DNA from: Ohtaekwangia sp.
Lineage (GTDB): Bacteria > Bacteroidota > Bacteroidia > Cytophagales > Cyclobacteriaceae
Assembly (NCBI GenBank): GCA_021155195.1
Contig: JAJNPV010000030.1
Coordinates: 248,001 to 312,000, forward strand
Length of the DNA stretch: 64,000 nt
Direction: 5' to 3'
The notes under the pieces were generated by a model. That model was not told the DNA's origin. It did not search any database and saw nothing but the letters and a program-made list of their open reading frames with translations. This document shows positions 50,286 through 59,359 of this stretch, one piece after another. The position numbers were made by a program, and so were the translations under genes. Numbering within the stretch: position 1 is the stretch's first letter; each line of letters begins with the position of its first letter.

Positions 50286-51307
50286 GATACTGAAAGAGGT
50301 TTACTGAAATGTTCTGTATAATGCATCCTAAAAAATCTGTCAGAGAAAAAATAATAGCCACTTTTCACAGCAAGGTAAACGAATAAAAAATAATTCTTAC
50401 CATGAAAGGGATTCGTTTGGAGTGCATTAAACGCATTGCGCCAGGCTCCATCCAATACTTTCCAATATAGATGGGTGAATGCCGTGTGCCTGAATACAAA
50501 CGAAGGATCATCCATATATTCCTTTGAAATCTCCACAAGAAATTTATCAACTTTTTCGGGTTCGCTTTTCATCAAACTGTCTTCTCCTGAGCTTCTTCGC
50601 TGTGCACTAAGAAGCGCAACAACTTTGTATAAATTAAGGAAACGAACTGTAACGTTCTTTCGCGATAGCGAGGTTCTTACAATTCGATAATAATACAAGG
50701 AAGGTGCAAGATTAATAGCTTTAAAACGATCGACTATGCGTGATGCTAAATCAGAATCGGCAATGTTATCTTTAAAATATAATCGATAAAATTCAGGAAA
50801 ATCATCAATCAAGCTACTACGCATAATGGTTGTTCCTCCTAAAAACTGACACTGGAGTGGCATTTTCTTATACACCTCAATATAATCGGTTGGTAAACGT
50901 AGCTCACGAAACATAAAACCTTTTTCAGTAACAGCAGCATAGGAAGTACCGCACATCATTAGTTCCTGGTCATTTCTTAAAAGCTCAATTTGTAACTGCA
51001 ATCGCTTAGGATGTGAAATGTCATCGGCACCTGTTACAGTAAAAAATTCAGAGTTTATCTTTTTAACAAATTCATTTACAACAATTACAATACCCCTATT
51101 TTCATCGCTGAAAAATCCCTTTATCCTTGTATCTAAAAACGACTTTATCACATCCCGTGTGGTGTCCGTTGAGCCGTCATCAATAATCCACAGTTCAAAT
51201 TCTTCAAAGGTTTGATTAAGCAAACTATCCACAGCTTCAGTTAAATACGGAGCTACATTATAAGCAGGCATTAGAATAGTTAAGCAGGGAGTAATCATTG
51301 TCTGCAC
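50282..51307 (-). CDS. Family 2 glycosyltransferase
   Basis: The 341-residue protein starts PCLTILMPAYNVAPYLTEAVDSLLNQTF, then WIIDDGSTD and TGADDISHPKRLQLQ (the DxD-like metal site), a GT-A fold. It transfers a sugar to a lipid or polysaccharide acceptor in the cytoplasm. The C-terminal part (about 230-341) is family-variable, helical. Overlaps the GH3 gene stop and dxr start (ATGA), so the leftward genes GH3-GT2-dxr-rseP form one tightly packed operon. Confidence 0.92.
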   Translation of the reverse strand: MQTMITPCLTILMPAYNVAPYLTEAVDSLLNQTFEEFELWIIDDGSTDTTRDVIKSFLDTRIKGFFSDENRGIVIVVNEFVKKINSEFFTVTGADDISHPKRLQLQIELLRNDQELMMCGTSYAAVTEKGFMFRELRLPTDYIEVYKKMPLQCQFLGGTTIMRSSLIDDFPEFYRLYFKDNIADSDLASRIVDRFKAINLAPSLYYYRIVRTSLSRKNVTVRFLNLYKVVALLSAQRRSSGEDSLMKSEPEKVDKFLVEISKEYMDDPSFVFRHTAFTHLYWKVLDGAWRNAFNALQTNPFHGKNYFLFVYLAVKSGYYFFSDRFFRMHYTEHFSKPLSVS

Positions 51308-52803
51308 TAAACTGAATATACCTGCAACGCTTCTGCAATTTTTCTATCATTTGAAAGGCGGGGCACCTTGTTCTGACCACCTAACTTTCCCAGCGATTTC
51401 ATATACTTAATGAAACCATTTTTTTGTAAAGAAGTTATTTTGAGTGTACGTAAGATGTTTCCCGTTATCAAATCATCGTAATACACATTTAAACTTCGCA
51501 ATTGATTATCTAATTCCAATGCAAAAGCGTTCACATCGCCTGGCGGATTTGCAAACTCAATGAGCCATTCGTGGTGTGGCATGCCTTCATTAGGTGCTAC
51601 ATTGGGTGCAACTGTAAACTCCACTAATTCAACTTCTGGAAATTTCTCAGTGGTGAATTTCATAGCCTTCTCAACCTCTTCGCCAATAACATGTTCACCA
51701 AAGGCAGAAATGAAATGCTTAATTCGACCGCTCACAATAATGCGATAAGGATCTTTCGAAACAAACTTTACAGTATCACCAATAGAATAACCCCACAAGC
51801 CGGCATTGCTGTTAATGATTACAGCATAATTTTTTCCCAGTTCAACTTCTTCAATTGAAAGCCTGCGTGGATTTTCGTTAAAGTATTCTTCGGTAGGAAT
51901 AAATTCAAAAAATATTCCTGAGTTCAATAGTAATAATAGTCCTTCGGCTCGCTGCGAATCCTGATAAGCAATGAAACCCTCTGAGGCCGGGTAGGTTTCA
52001 ATGGAATCAACTTTTTTTCCAATCGTTTCAAAAAGCTTGGCGCGATAAGGTTCGAAGTTTACGCCTCCATATACGAACATGGAGAAATCAGGGAACACAT
52101 CTTTAATCTTCTTACCTGTTCGCGCTTGAATGCGATCAAAGTACATTTGCACCCAGGGCGGAATGCCTGAGATCAAGGTCATATTTACATTGATCGTCTC
52201 GTCAATAATTCTATCTAATTTCTCCTCCCAATCCTCTATACAATTAGTGCTATAGCTTGGTTTTTGATTGGTGCGCAAATAACCAGGAACGTGGTGATTT
52301 ACAATTCCCGAAAGGCGACCGGTATTTATTCCTGCCTTCTTATCCAATTCAGGGCTTCCAGAAAGAAAAATTAAACCACCATCTAAAAAAGTAGCGTTAC
52401 CAGTTTCATGTACATAACTCAACAAAGCATTACGAGCACTGTTGATATGATTTGGGATCGACTCTTTTGTAATAGGAATGTATTTAGTGCCCGAAGTGGT
52501 GCCCGAAGTTTTTGCGAAATAAGCCGGCTTGCCTTTCCATAAAATATCAGACTCACCCTTTACAACTTTTTCAACATATGGTTTTAAGTCTTCATAGTCG
52601 CGGATGGGAACTTGCTTTTTAAATTCTACATAACTTTTTATGGACGCAAAGCCATGATCCTTTCCAAACAAAGTTCCTGCTCCACCTTCAATCAGATGGC
52701 CAAATACCTTATTCTGAGATTGAACTGGCTGCATTGACCAATCCCTGGTTTGACTAGCAATGTAGGCTGCAAATGGCCTGGCAAGTACGGCACGTATTCC
52801 CAT
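51307..52803 (-). CDS. GH3 auxin-responsive promoter family protein
   Basis: I chose ATG 52803 (MGIRAVLARPF); 52812 is an alternative. The 498-residue protein has the AMP-binding ATP/AMP-type loop TSGTTSGTKYIPITKES, YGGVNFEPYR, SEGFIAYQ and YSIGDTVKFVS, with the GH3 C-terminal cap. GH3 enzymes adenylate and amidate carboxylic acids. Bacterial homologues have no defined substrate. First gene of the leftward operon, divergent from the HtrA gene. Confidence 0.9.
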   Translation of the reverse strand: MGIRAVLARPFAAYIASQTRDWSMQPVQSQNKVFGHLIEGGAGTLFGKDHGFASIKSYVEFKKQVPIRDYEDLKPYVEKVVKGESDILWKGKPAYFAKTSGTTSGTKYIPITKESIPNHINSARNALLSYVHETGNATFLDGGLIFLSGSPELDKKAGINTGRLSGIVNHHVPGYLRTNQKPSYSTNCIEDWEEKLDRIIDETINVNMTLISGIPPWVQMYFDRIQARTGKKIKDVFPDFSMFVYGGVNFEPYRAKLFETIGKKVDSIETYPASEGFIAYQDSQRAEGLLLLLNSGIFFEFIPTEEYFNENPRRLSIEEVELGKNYAVIINSNAGLWGYSIGDTVKFVSKDPYRIIVSGRIKHFISAFGEHVIGEEVEKAMKFTTEKFPEVELVEFTVAPNVAPNEGMPHHEWLIEFANPPGDVNAFALELDNQLRSLNVYYDDLITGNILRTLKITSLQKNGFIKYMKSLGKLGGQNKVPRLSNDRKIAEALQVYSV

Positions 52804-52970
52804 AGGCTGCAAAAGTAAGGGTAACCAATACAGGCTGCAACCTAAAAGGTATCAGGGTGACAAAACTTCCGACTTGATCTTTTGGGACAGTTTTTGCCTA
52901 ATTCCAAGAACTTTTCCTTACGAGAAAACATCTGAAGGTTTCGATCGTTCGACTACTAAAATTAGGTATT

Positions 52971-54401
52971 ATGAATTTCTGGAAAATTGTGATTGTTGGT
53001 TTTATGTCTGGATTGGCAGGCGCGTTTGCATTCTTTTCGTACCAAACTGAAAAAGAAAATCGCCAAAAAAAAGACAACGTGTTAGTCTCTGATTATAAGC
53101 CCTCCGAAATCTACCGACCCAATATCATTCAGCCAAGTTCAGTAGTAAATGCAATAGAAACTGTTGACTTCAGTTTGGCGGCTTCTAAAGCCACACCCAG
53201 CGTAGTTTATATCAATAGTCTTTCTCAAAGTAATGTCTCCTATTCTCCCTGGGATCTTTTGTTTGGTGGCGGTGGTTCACAAACTCAGGTAAGCAGTGGC
53301 TCGGGGGTAATCTTTAGTTCGGATGGGTATATTGTAACCAACAATCACGTAATTGAAAATGCAGAAAAAATTCAAGTTTTATATAATAAAAAATCGTACG
53401 AAGCCGAACTAATAGGAACTGATCCTTCAACAGACCTGGCTGTGTTAAAGATTAAGGAAAGCAATTTACCCGCTATTACAATTGGAAGCTCACGCTCGTT
53501 GCAGGTTGGCGAATGGGTGGTTGCCGTTGGTAATCCATTCTCTCTTTCATCAACTGTAACCGTTGGGATAGTAAGTGCGAAAGGTCGTAAAATAAATATT
53601 GTAGATGATCGCTTCCCATTGGAATCCTTTATCCAAACCGATGCAGCTATTAATCCTGGAAACAGTGGCGGTGCGCTTGTAAATAAAAGTGGAGAGTTAG
53701 TGGGCATTAATACTGCCATCTTATCGCGCACGGGTTCTTATACTGGTTATGCGTTTGCTGTGCCCGTTGATATTGTTCGAAAATCGGTAGACGATTTGAT
53801 TAAATATGGCACACCTCAAAAGGCATTGTTTGGTGGTAACGTAATTGAGTATGATTACCTGAATGCAAAAAAATATGGACTGAATGCTGATGTGAAAGAA
53901 TTCAGAGGAGTGCTCGTTGGCAAAGTAGATCGCAAGGGCGCAGCAGATAATGCTGGTTTGCAAGAAGGCGACATCATTACCAAAATAAATAATCAAGAAA
54001 TTGATAGTGAGAGCGCATTCGAAGAAGAATTAAGTTATCGCTATCCCGGTGACAAAATTACAGTAACGTATCAGCGCAACAACAAATCAAACACGGCATC
54101 CCTTACTTTGTTAAACAAAAATGGAGATGTTAGTTTGATCAAAAGAAAAATTTATAGCAACGATGTGTTGGGTGCAAATCTAGAGGCCGTGGATTACGGT
54201 GTAAAAGTGTTTAAAATTCAGAATGGCTTATTCAAACAAATGGGACTACCAGAGAATTATACTATCATTCAAATCAATAGAAAGCAAGTAAAGAATCCTG
54301 AAGATGTAATTGAATTCTTCACATCGTATAAAGGTCGTGTGTATCTGTACGGGTTAAATGGAAACAAACAACAGACTCAGTTGTCATTCTACCTCCAATA
54401 A
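52971..54401 (+). CDS. HtrA/DegP-like serine protease
   Basis: The 476-residue protein has an N-terminal membrane anchor or signal (residues 5-24), a trypsin-like domain with His126 (NNHVIENA), Asp155 (DPSTDLAV) and Ser232 (PGNSGGAL), then a PDZ domain (about 310-390) and a further PDZ-like C-terminus. It is a periplasmic housekeeping protease/chaperone for misfolded proteins. Divergent from the GH3 gene and convergent with dnaA (15 nt between stops). Confidence 0.93.
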   Translation: MNFWKIVIVGFMSGLAGAFAFFSYQTEKENRQKKDNVLVSDYKPSEIYRPNIIQPSSVVNAIETVDFSLAASKATPSVVYINSLSQSNVSYSPWDLLFGGGGSQTQVSSGSGVIFSSDGYIVTNNHVIENAEKIQVLYNKKSYEAELIGTDPSTDLAVLKIKESNLPAITIGSSRSLQVGEWVVAVGNPFSLSSTVTVGIVSAKGRKINIVDDRFPLESFIQTDAAINPGNSGGALVNKSGELVGINTAILSRTGSYTGYAFAVPVDIVRKSVDDLIKYGTPQKALFGGNVIEYDYLNAKKYGLNADVKEFRGVLVGKVDRKGAADNAGLQEGDIITKINNQEIDSESAFEEELSYRYPGDKITVTYQRNNKSNTASLTLLNKNGDVSLIKRKIYSNDVLGANLEAVDYGVKVFKIQNGLFKQMGLPENYTIIQINRKQVKNPEDVIEFFTSYKGRVYLYGLNGNKQQTQLSFYLQ

Positions 54402-54416
54402 GAAAAAGGAATAGGC

Positions 54417-55853
54417 TTAACTACCCGTCATACGCGACTTGAATTTTTTTGTCAAGTCGTCTACACTGTTTTTGAAGTTAGCATCGGTTTTCATCATGTC
54501 TTCAACTGATTCCAATGCGTGGATCACTGTGCTATGATCGCGGCCACCAAAATTTCCACCTATTAAAGCTAACGTAAGCTGGGTATATCGCTTGCAAAAG
54601 TACATAGCTACCTGGCGTGGAATCACGATTTCACGCTTCTTCACTTTGCTCTTCATTTGTTCAAGGCTCACCTTGAAATAATCAGCAACCGTCTTCTGAA
54701 TAAAATCTACACTTACATCTGATTGAATCTCCTTTACGATGTTTTTCAAAACCTCCTTAGCGAGTTCCAGATCAATTTCCTTTTTCAACAACGTAGCATG
54801 GAAAAGTAATGAGTTCAATACCCCTTCCATATCGCGCAAGTTGGTGTCTACGCTGTATGCTAAGTATTCTGCAACTTCGGTTGGAATCTCAATTCCATCC
54901 GATTGCATTTTGTTATGAATGATGGCAAGCTTGGTTTCGAAATCAGGCTCTTGCAAATCGGCAGTGAGCCCCCATTTGAAGCGCGAAAGCAATCGCTCCT
55001 GAAACCCTTTCAGATCGCGCGGAGGGCAATCGCTTGTCATAATAATTTGTTTACCTGACTGATGAAGTTGGTTGAAGATGTGGAAAAACATTTCCTGTGT
55101 TTTTTCACGACCCGCCAAAAACTGAACATCATCCAGAATGAGTAAATCTACCTGCAGGTAATAATTCTGAAACTCTTGTATTTTATGATTTTGCAGTGCG
55201 TTCAAAAACTGGCTGGTGAAATCATTTTGATCTACATACAAAACAATCTTTTCAGGAAGATTCTTTTTTATTTCATTACCAATGGCTTGAACCAGGTGTG
55301 TTTTACCAACACCTACACCTCCATAGAGCATTAAGGGATTGAAGGAAGTGGTACCAGGCTTCTTCGCAACGGCCACACCGGCCGACCGCGCTAAGCGGTT
55401 ACAATCACCTTCAACAAAATTATCGAACGTGTAGGACGGGTTTAATCTTGAATTTACCGTTTGCGGGTTGAGTGCTTTAAAACTAAACGGTGAATAATCT
55501 TCATGCATGCCATTGCCATTCGCGGCCTGCATGTGATTGCGCTTCATTCCATTTCCGTTGGGGTAATTTACCATCAACGGTGGATTTTTTTGATTGCCAC
55601 TATCTACTACAACAGAGTATTCCAATCTTCCTTCAGGCCCTAATACTTCATGAATGGCTCTTTTTAATACAGGCACATAATGCTCTTCAAGCCATTCGTA
55701 AAAAAATTGTGAAGGCACCTGAATCGTAAGAACATCACCATCATTCTTTAAAGGATTTATCGGCTTAAACCATGTATTGAAATTTTGATCATCAACTTCC
55801 TTGCGAATTACTTCGAGACAATCACTCCATACAGTTGCGCAGTCAACTACCAT
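54417..55853 (-). CDS. dnaA: Chromosomal replication initiator DnaA
   Basis: The 478-residue protein has domain I (1-85), a linker domain II, the AAA+ domain with Walker A GGVGVGKTHL (178-187) and LLILDDVQFLAGR, and domain IV with the DnaA signature GGRDHSTVIHALESV. It binds DnaA boxes at oriC and opens the duplex. No cluster of DnaA boxes was noted in the 205-bp upstream gap, so oriC is probably elsewhere, as in many Bacteroidota. A hairpin with T-run lies in its leader. Confidence 0.97.
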   Translation of the reverse strand: MVVDCATVWSDCLEVIRKEVDDQNFNTWFKPINPLKNDGDVLTIQVPSQFFYEWLEEHYVPVLKRAIHEVLGPEGRLEYSVVVDSGNQKNPPLMVNYPNGNGMKRNHMQAANGNGMHEDYSPFSFKALNPQTVNSRLNPSYTFDNFVEGDCNRLARSAGVAVAKKPGTTSFNPLMLYGGVGVGKTHLVQAIGNEIKKNLPEKIVLYVDQNDFTSQFLNALQNHKIQEFQNYYLQVDLLILDDVQFLAGREKTQEMFFHIFNQLHQSGKQIIMTSDCPPRDLKGFQERLLSRFKWGLTADLQEPDFETKLAIIHNKMQSDGIEIPTEVAEYLAYSVDTNLRDMEGVLNSLLFHATLLKKEIDLELAKEVLKNIVKEIQSDVSVDFIQKTVADYFKVSLEQMKSKVKKREIVIPRQVAMYFCKRYTQLTLALIGGNFGGRDHSTVIHALESVEDMMKTDANFKNSVDDLTKKFKSRMTGS

Positions 55854-55877
55854 TTATTTTTAGCTTGCGTGTAGACG

Positions 55878-55902
55878 AAAAAGCCTCAATTATTTTTGAG
55901 GC
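55878..55902 (-). terminator. Leader hairpin with T-run upstream of dnaA
   Basis: On the minus strand GCCTCAA-AAATAA-TTGAGGC is followed by TTTTT, 25 nt before the dnaA ATG. It has terminator form but lies upstream of the gene in the divergent gap, so it may be an attenuator or 5' stability element of the dnaA mRNA. Confidence 0.65.
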
Positions 55903-56058
55903 GGGTGACAAAGATGTAAAAATTATAAAGAACAAAAAAACAAAAATTCGCCTTGCTTTTATTGAATTTTTTGGCGTAATGATTTAGAGTAAAATCATAA
56001 AAATTTTGCTTTCCTCAGTACTAAACTTCAACTTGACCAGCGGATTTCAATCGAATTC

Positions 56059-57150
56059 ATGACCGAAAAAGACCCAGATTTTAATTTTCCAATATCATCA
56101 CTCACCAATTGGCTTGAAGCCGCTCGAATCGAGTTAGGAGAGGATGATCCCTTGGAAAAATTAAGTCGCAGTAAAGGTTCAGTAAAAATTAAACCTTACT
56201 ATGATCCTTCAACAGCTTCGCAATTAGAAGGTTTTCAGCAATTACCCGCTATTAATCCCTATTATGGAGCCCGCTGTTGGATGAACACACCTTTAATTCG
56301 GGTTGAAGATGAAAAAAAAGCCAATGAAGACGCTCTTGCCTGTCTTCAATCGGGTGCCGATGGAATTTTATTTGAACCTGTTAAAGCGAATCTTCAATTT
56401 GATATCCTTTTAGATAAGATTAAACCAGAATTTTGCACGCTTTCATTTTCAATTCATAAAGACCATGCTCAAAATGCACTAGATTTCAATTCATGGGCCG
56501 AGAAGAGAAACAACTATAAACTCCTTGCGGGATGTTTATTCTGGGAGGATTTGCCCAGTCTTGATATTGAGCAATTAAAATCAAGTTCACAAAATTTTTC
56601 CCCGTTTGGATTGTCTATCCCAACTCTGGAAAATGCAGAAGACGAAATTGTGTTCGGTCTAGAAAAAGCCGCACACTTTATTGAATCGATTTCAGATCAA
56701 CATCTGGTTAAACAAGTTCTCAATCAATTTGCGTTCTCCCTTTCCGTTGGCACCGATTTATTTTTAGAAATCGCCAAGCTTAAGGTCTTGCGAAATCTTT
56801 GGTATCAGATTCAAGGGGCGTATGGAGTTACTGAAATGAATCCCCTTCATATCCATGCCAAATCAACTGTGTGGACTAAAGAGGCATTTCAGCCACATGG
56901 CAATATGATTAAATCCACGTTGGCTGCCTTGAGTTCTATTGCCGGTGGTTGTGACAGTTTAACAATTGAACCTGAAGGTACTGATCAAACGGAAAATCGT
57001 ATCGCACTCAATGTTTCCTCTATTTTGCGAGAGGAATCCTATCTATCAAAAGTTGCCGACCCAACTGCTGGATCTTATTATTTAGATTCATTGATAACTG
57101 CGCTATCCGAAAAAGCCTGGCAAAAATTTCAAATCAAGATGAAACCATGA
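56059..57150 (+). CDS. mutA: Methylmalonyl-CoA mutase small subunit, short form
   Basis: The 363-residue protein shares the TIM-barrel features of the mutase fold (NPYYGARCWMNTPL, TAALSSIAGGCDSLTIEP, NRIALNVSSIL, ADPTAGSYYLDSL) but has no cobalamin-binding domain and lacks about 250 residues of the usual subunit. It is the non-catalytic partner of the following gene, with a 4-nt overlap. Together they isomerise methylmalonyl-CoA and succinyl-CoA. Confidence 0.88.
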   Translation: MTEKDPDFNFPISSLTNWLEAARIELGEDDPLEKLSRSKGSVKIKPYYDPSTASQLEGFQQLPAINPYYGARCWMNTPLIRVEDEKKANEDALACLQSGADGILFEPVKANLQFDILLDKIKPEFCTLSFSIHKDHAQNALDFNSWAEKRNNYKLLAGCLFWEDLPSLDIEQLKSSSQNFSPFGLSIPTLENAEDEIVFGLEKAAHFIESISDQHLVKQVLNQFAFSLSVGTDLFLEIAKLKVLRNLWYQIQGAYGVTEMNPLHIHAKSTVWTKEAFQPHGNMIKSTLAALSSIAGGCDSLTIEPEGTDQTENRIALNVSSILREESYLSKVADPTAGSYYLDSLITALSEKAWQKFQIKMKP

Positions 57151-59267
57151 AGCCAGACTTTTCTACCATAAAATTTAATCAATTTAAGCCGGCCGCTCCA
57201 TCGGGTAAACATACTTCATGGCTTTCGTCCGAAAAAATTGAAATTAAACCAACGTTTTCTAAAGAAGATTTAGAAAATAATTCAATTAAAAATTTTTCAG
57301 CAGGAACTCCACCCTATTTGCGTGGGCCATATGCCACGATGTACACCGTGCGTCCCTGGACCATCCGACAATATGCCGGATTCTCAACAGCGCGTGAATC
57401 GAATGAATTCTATAGACGTAATTTGGCAGCAGGACAAAAAGGATTGTCGGTCGCATTTGATCTGGCAACGCATCGTGGCTATGATTCGGATCACGCGCGG
57501 GTAACTGGCGATGTTGGCAAAGCGGGTGTTGCAATTGATTCTGTGTTGGACATGAAGATTTTGTTTGACCAGATTCCGTTAGATAAAATGTCGGTGTCGA
57601 TGACAATGAACGGAGCTGTGCTTCCCATCATGGCATTTTTTATAGTAGCAGCAGAAGAGCAAGGCGTTAAACCCCATCAACTTAATGGAACTATCCAAAA
57701 TGATATTTTGAAAGAGTTCATGGTACGCAACACCTATATATATCCACCTGCTCCTTCCATGCGCATTGTGTCCGATATCTTTTCGTATTGCTCTAAACAC
57801 ATGCCTAGATTCAACAGCATCAGCATCAGTGGCTATCACATGCATGAAGCAGGCGCACCAGCTCATATCGAATTGGCGTATACGTTGGCCGATGGCTTGG
57901 AATATATTCGTGCTGGTCTAAAGGCAGGAATTCTCATTGATGATTTTGCCCCACGACTTTCATTCTTCTGGGGTATTGGGATGAATTTTTTCATGGAAGT
58001 CGCTAAGATGCGGGCGGGTAGGCTACTATGGGCAAAGTTGGTTCAACAATTTCAACCCACAAATCCTAAGTCGATGGCATTGCGCACGCATTGCCAAACT
58101 TCGGGCTGGAGTTTAACTGCACAAGATCCGTATAACAACGTAACACGCACAACCATTGAAGCATTGGCTGCGGTGTTGGGTGGCACTCAATCGTTACATA
58201 CCAATTCATTAGATGAAGCTATTGCATTGCCAACCGATTTTTCGGCACGCATTGCCCGCAACACACAACTTTATCTGCAAAAAGAAACGGGAGTTACTGA
58301 AGTTGTTGATCCACTAGGCGGCTCTTACTATGTAGAGTACTTAACGGAAGAGCTAGTAAAGAAAGCATGGGAACTTATTGAAGAAGTTGAAAGATTAGGT
58401 GGAATGACACGTGCGATTGAAAGTGGAATCCCAAAAATGAGAATTGAAGAAGCTGCCGCTGCCAAGCAGGCACGCATTGATTCGGGCATTGATGTAATTG
58501 TTGGAGTGAATCAGTATCAAACCGATGAAGTTTCTGATATAGAACTTTTAGAAGTTGATAACACGGCTGTGCGTGATGAACAAATTGAAAAACTTAACAA
58601 ACTCAAAAAGGAACGCAATCAAACGGAAGTTGACAATGCGTTGCTTGCATTAGAACTAGCAGCATTGGGCGATGGAAATTTATTAGAACTTGCCATAGTG
58701 GCTGCAAGGCATCGTGCAACCTTGGGCGAAATTTCATTAGCGTTAGAAAAATCTTTTGGTCGCTATAAAGCAACCATAAAATCTATTTCAGGCGTATATT
58801 CGGGTGAAATGAAGAATCAAAAAGAGGTTGAAGAAGTTCGTGCACTCTCCGATCGTTTTGCTGAGTTGGATGGGCGCAGGCCGCGCATACTCATTGCCAA
58901 GATGGGACAAGACGGTCACGATCGTGGTGCTAAAGTGATTGCAACCGGTTTTGCTGATCTGGGTTTTGATGTTGATATAGGTCCGTTATTTCAAACCCCT
59001 GAAGAAGTTGCTAAACAAGCTACCGAAAATGATGTACATGTAATTGGAGCATCTAGTCTGGCAGCCGGACACAAAACGTTAGTACCACAACTTATTGAAG
59101 CATTAAAAAAAATTGGCCGACCGGATATTAAAGTGGTTGCAGGTGGAGTCATCCCACCAAAAGATTATGATTTTCTTCGAAGTGCTGGTGTAATAGGAAT
59201 TTTTGGTCCTGGTACGCCCGTATCCACATCAGCCAGAGAAATTTTAGAAAAGTTGATGGCTGAATAA
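57147..59267 (+). CDS. mutB: Methylmalonyl-CoA mutase large (catalytic) subunit
   Basis: The 706-residue protein has the barrel (YATMYTVRPWTIRQYAGFST, THRGYDSDH, NDILKEFMVRNTYIYPP) and a C-terminal B12 domain with the DxHxxG motif in GQDGHDRGAKVI (lower axial His), the sequences for base-off cobalamin binding. It catalyses reversible rearrangement of succinyl-CoA to (R)-methylmalonyl-CoA in propionate metabolism. It overlaps the small subunit stop by 4 nt. No MeaB is encoded nearby. Confidence 0.97.
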   Translation: MKPDFSTIKFNQFKPAAPSGKHTSWLSSEKIEIKPTFSKEDLENNSIKNFSAGTPPYLRGPYATMYTVRPWTIRQYAGFSTARESNEFYRRNLAAGQKGLSVAFDLATHRGYDSDHARVTGDVGKAGVAIDSVLDMKILFDQIPLDKMSVSMTMNGAVLPIMAFFIVAAEEQGVKPHQLNGTIQNDILKEFMVRNTYIYPPAPSMRIVSDIFSYCSKHMPRFNSISISGYHMHEAGAPAHIELAYTLADGLEYIRAGLKAGILIDDFAPRLSFFWGIGMNFFMEVAKMRAGRLLWAKLVQQFQPTNPKSMALRTHCQTSGWSLTAQDPYNNVTRTTIEALAAVLGGTQSLHTNSLDEAIALPTDFSARIARNTQLYLQKETGVTEVVDPLGGSYYVEYLTEELVKKAWELIEEVERLGGMTRAIESGIPKMRIEEAAAAKQARIDSGIDVIVGVNQYQTDEVSDIELLEVDNTAVRDEQIEKLNKLKKERNQTEVDNALLALELAALGDGNLLELAIVAARHRATLGEISLALEKSFGRYKATIKSISGVYSGEMKNQKEVEEVRALSDRFAELDGRRPRILIAKMGQDGHDRGAKVIATGFADLGFDVDIGPLFQTPEEVAKQATENDVHVIGASSLAAGHKTLVPQLIEALKKIGRPDIKVVAGGVIPPKDYDFLRSAGVIGIFGPGTPVSTSAREILEKLMAE

Positions 59268-59359
59268 TCTCCCTGCGATCCTCAACATCGAATACAAATG
59301 TTTTTATCTGGCTTCGGCCAAAAGAAATGCGTACTTTTAATTTGGAAAATTTTATGGAT

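Noticed and set aside
55854..56058. oriC next to dnaA
   Set aside because: I found no cluster of TTATCCACA-type boxes in the gap; only the hairpin and AT-rich sequence.
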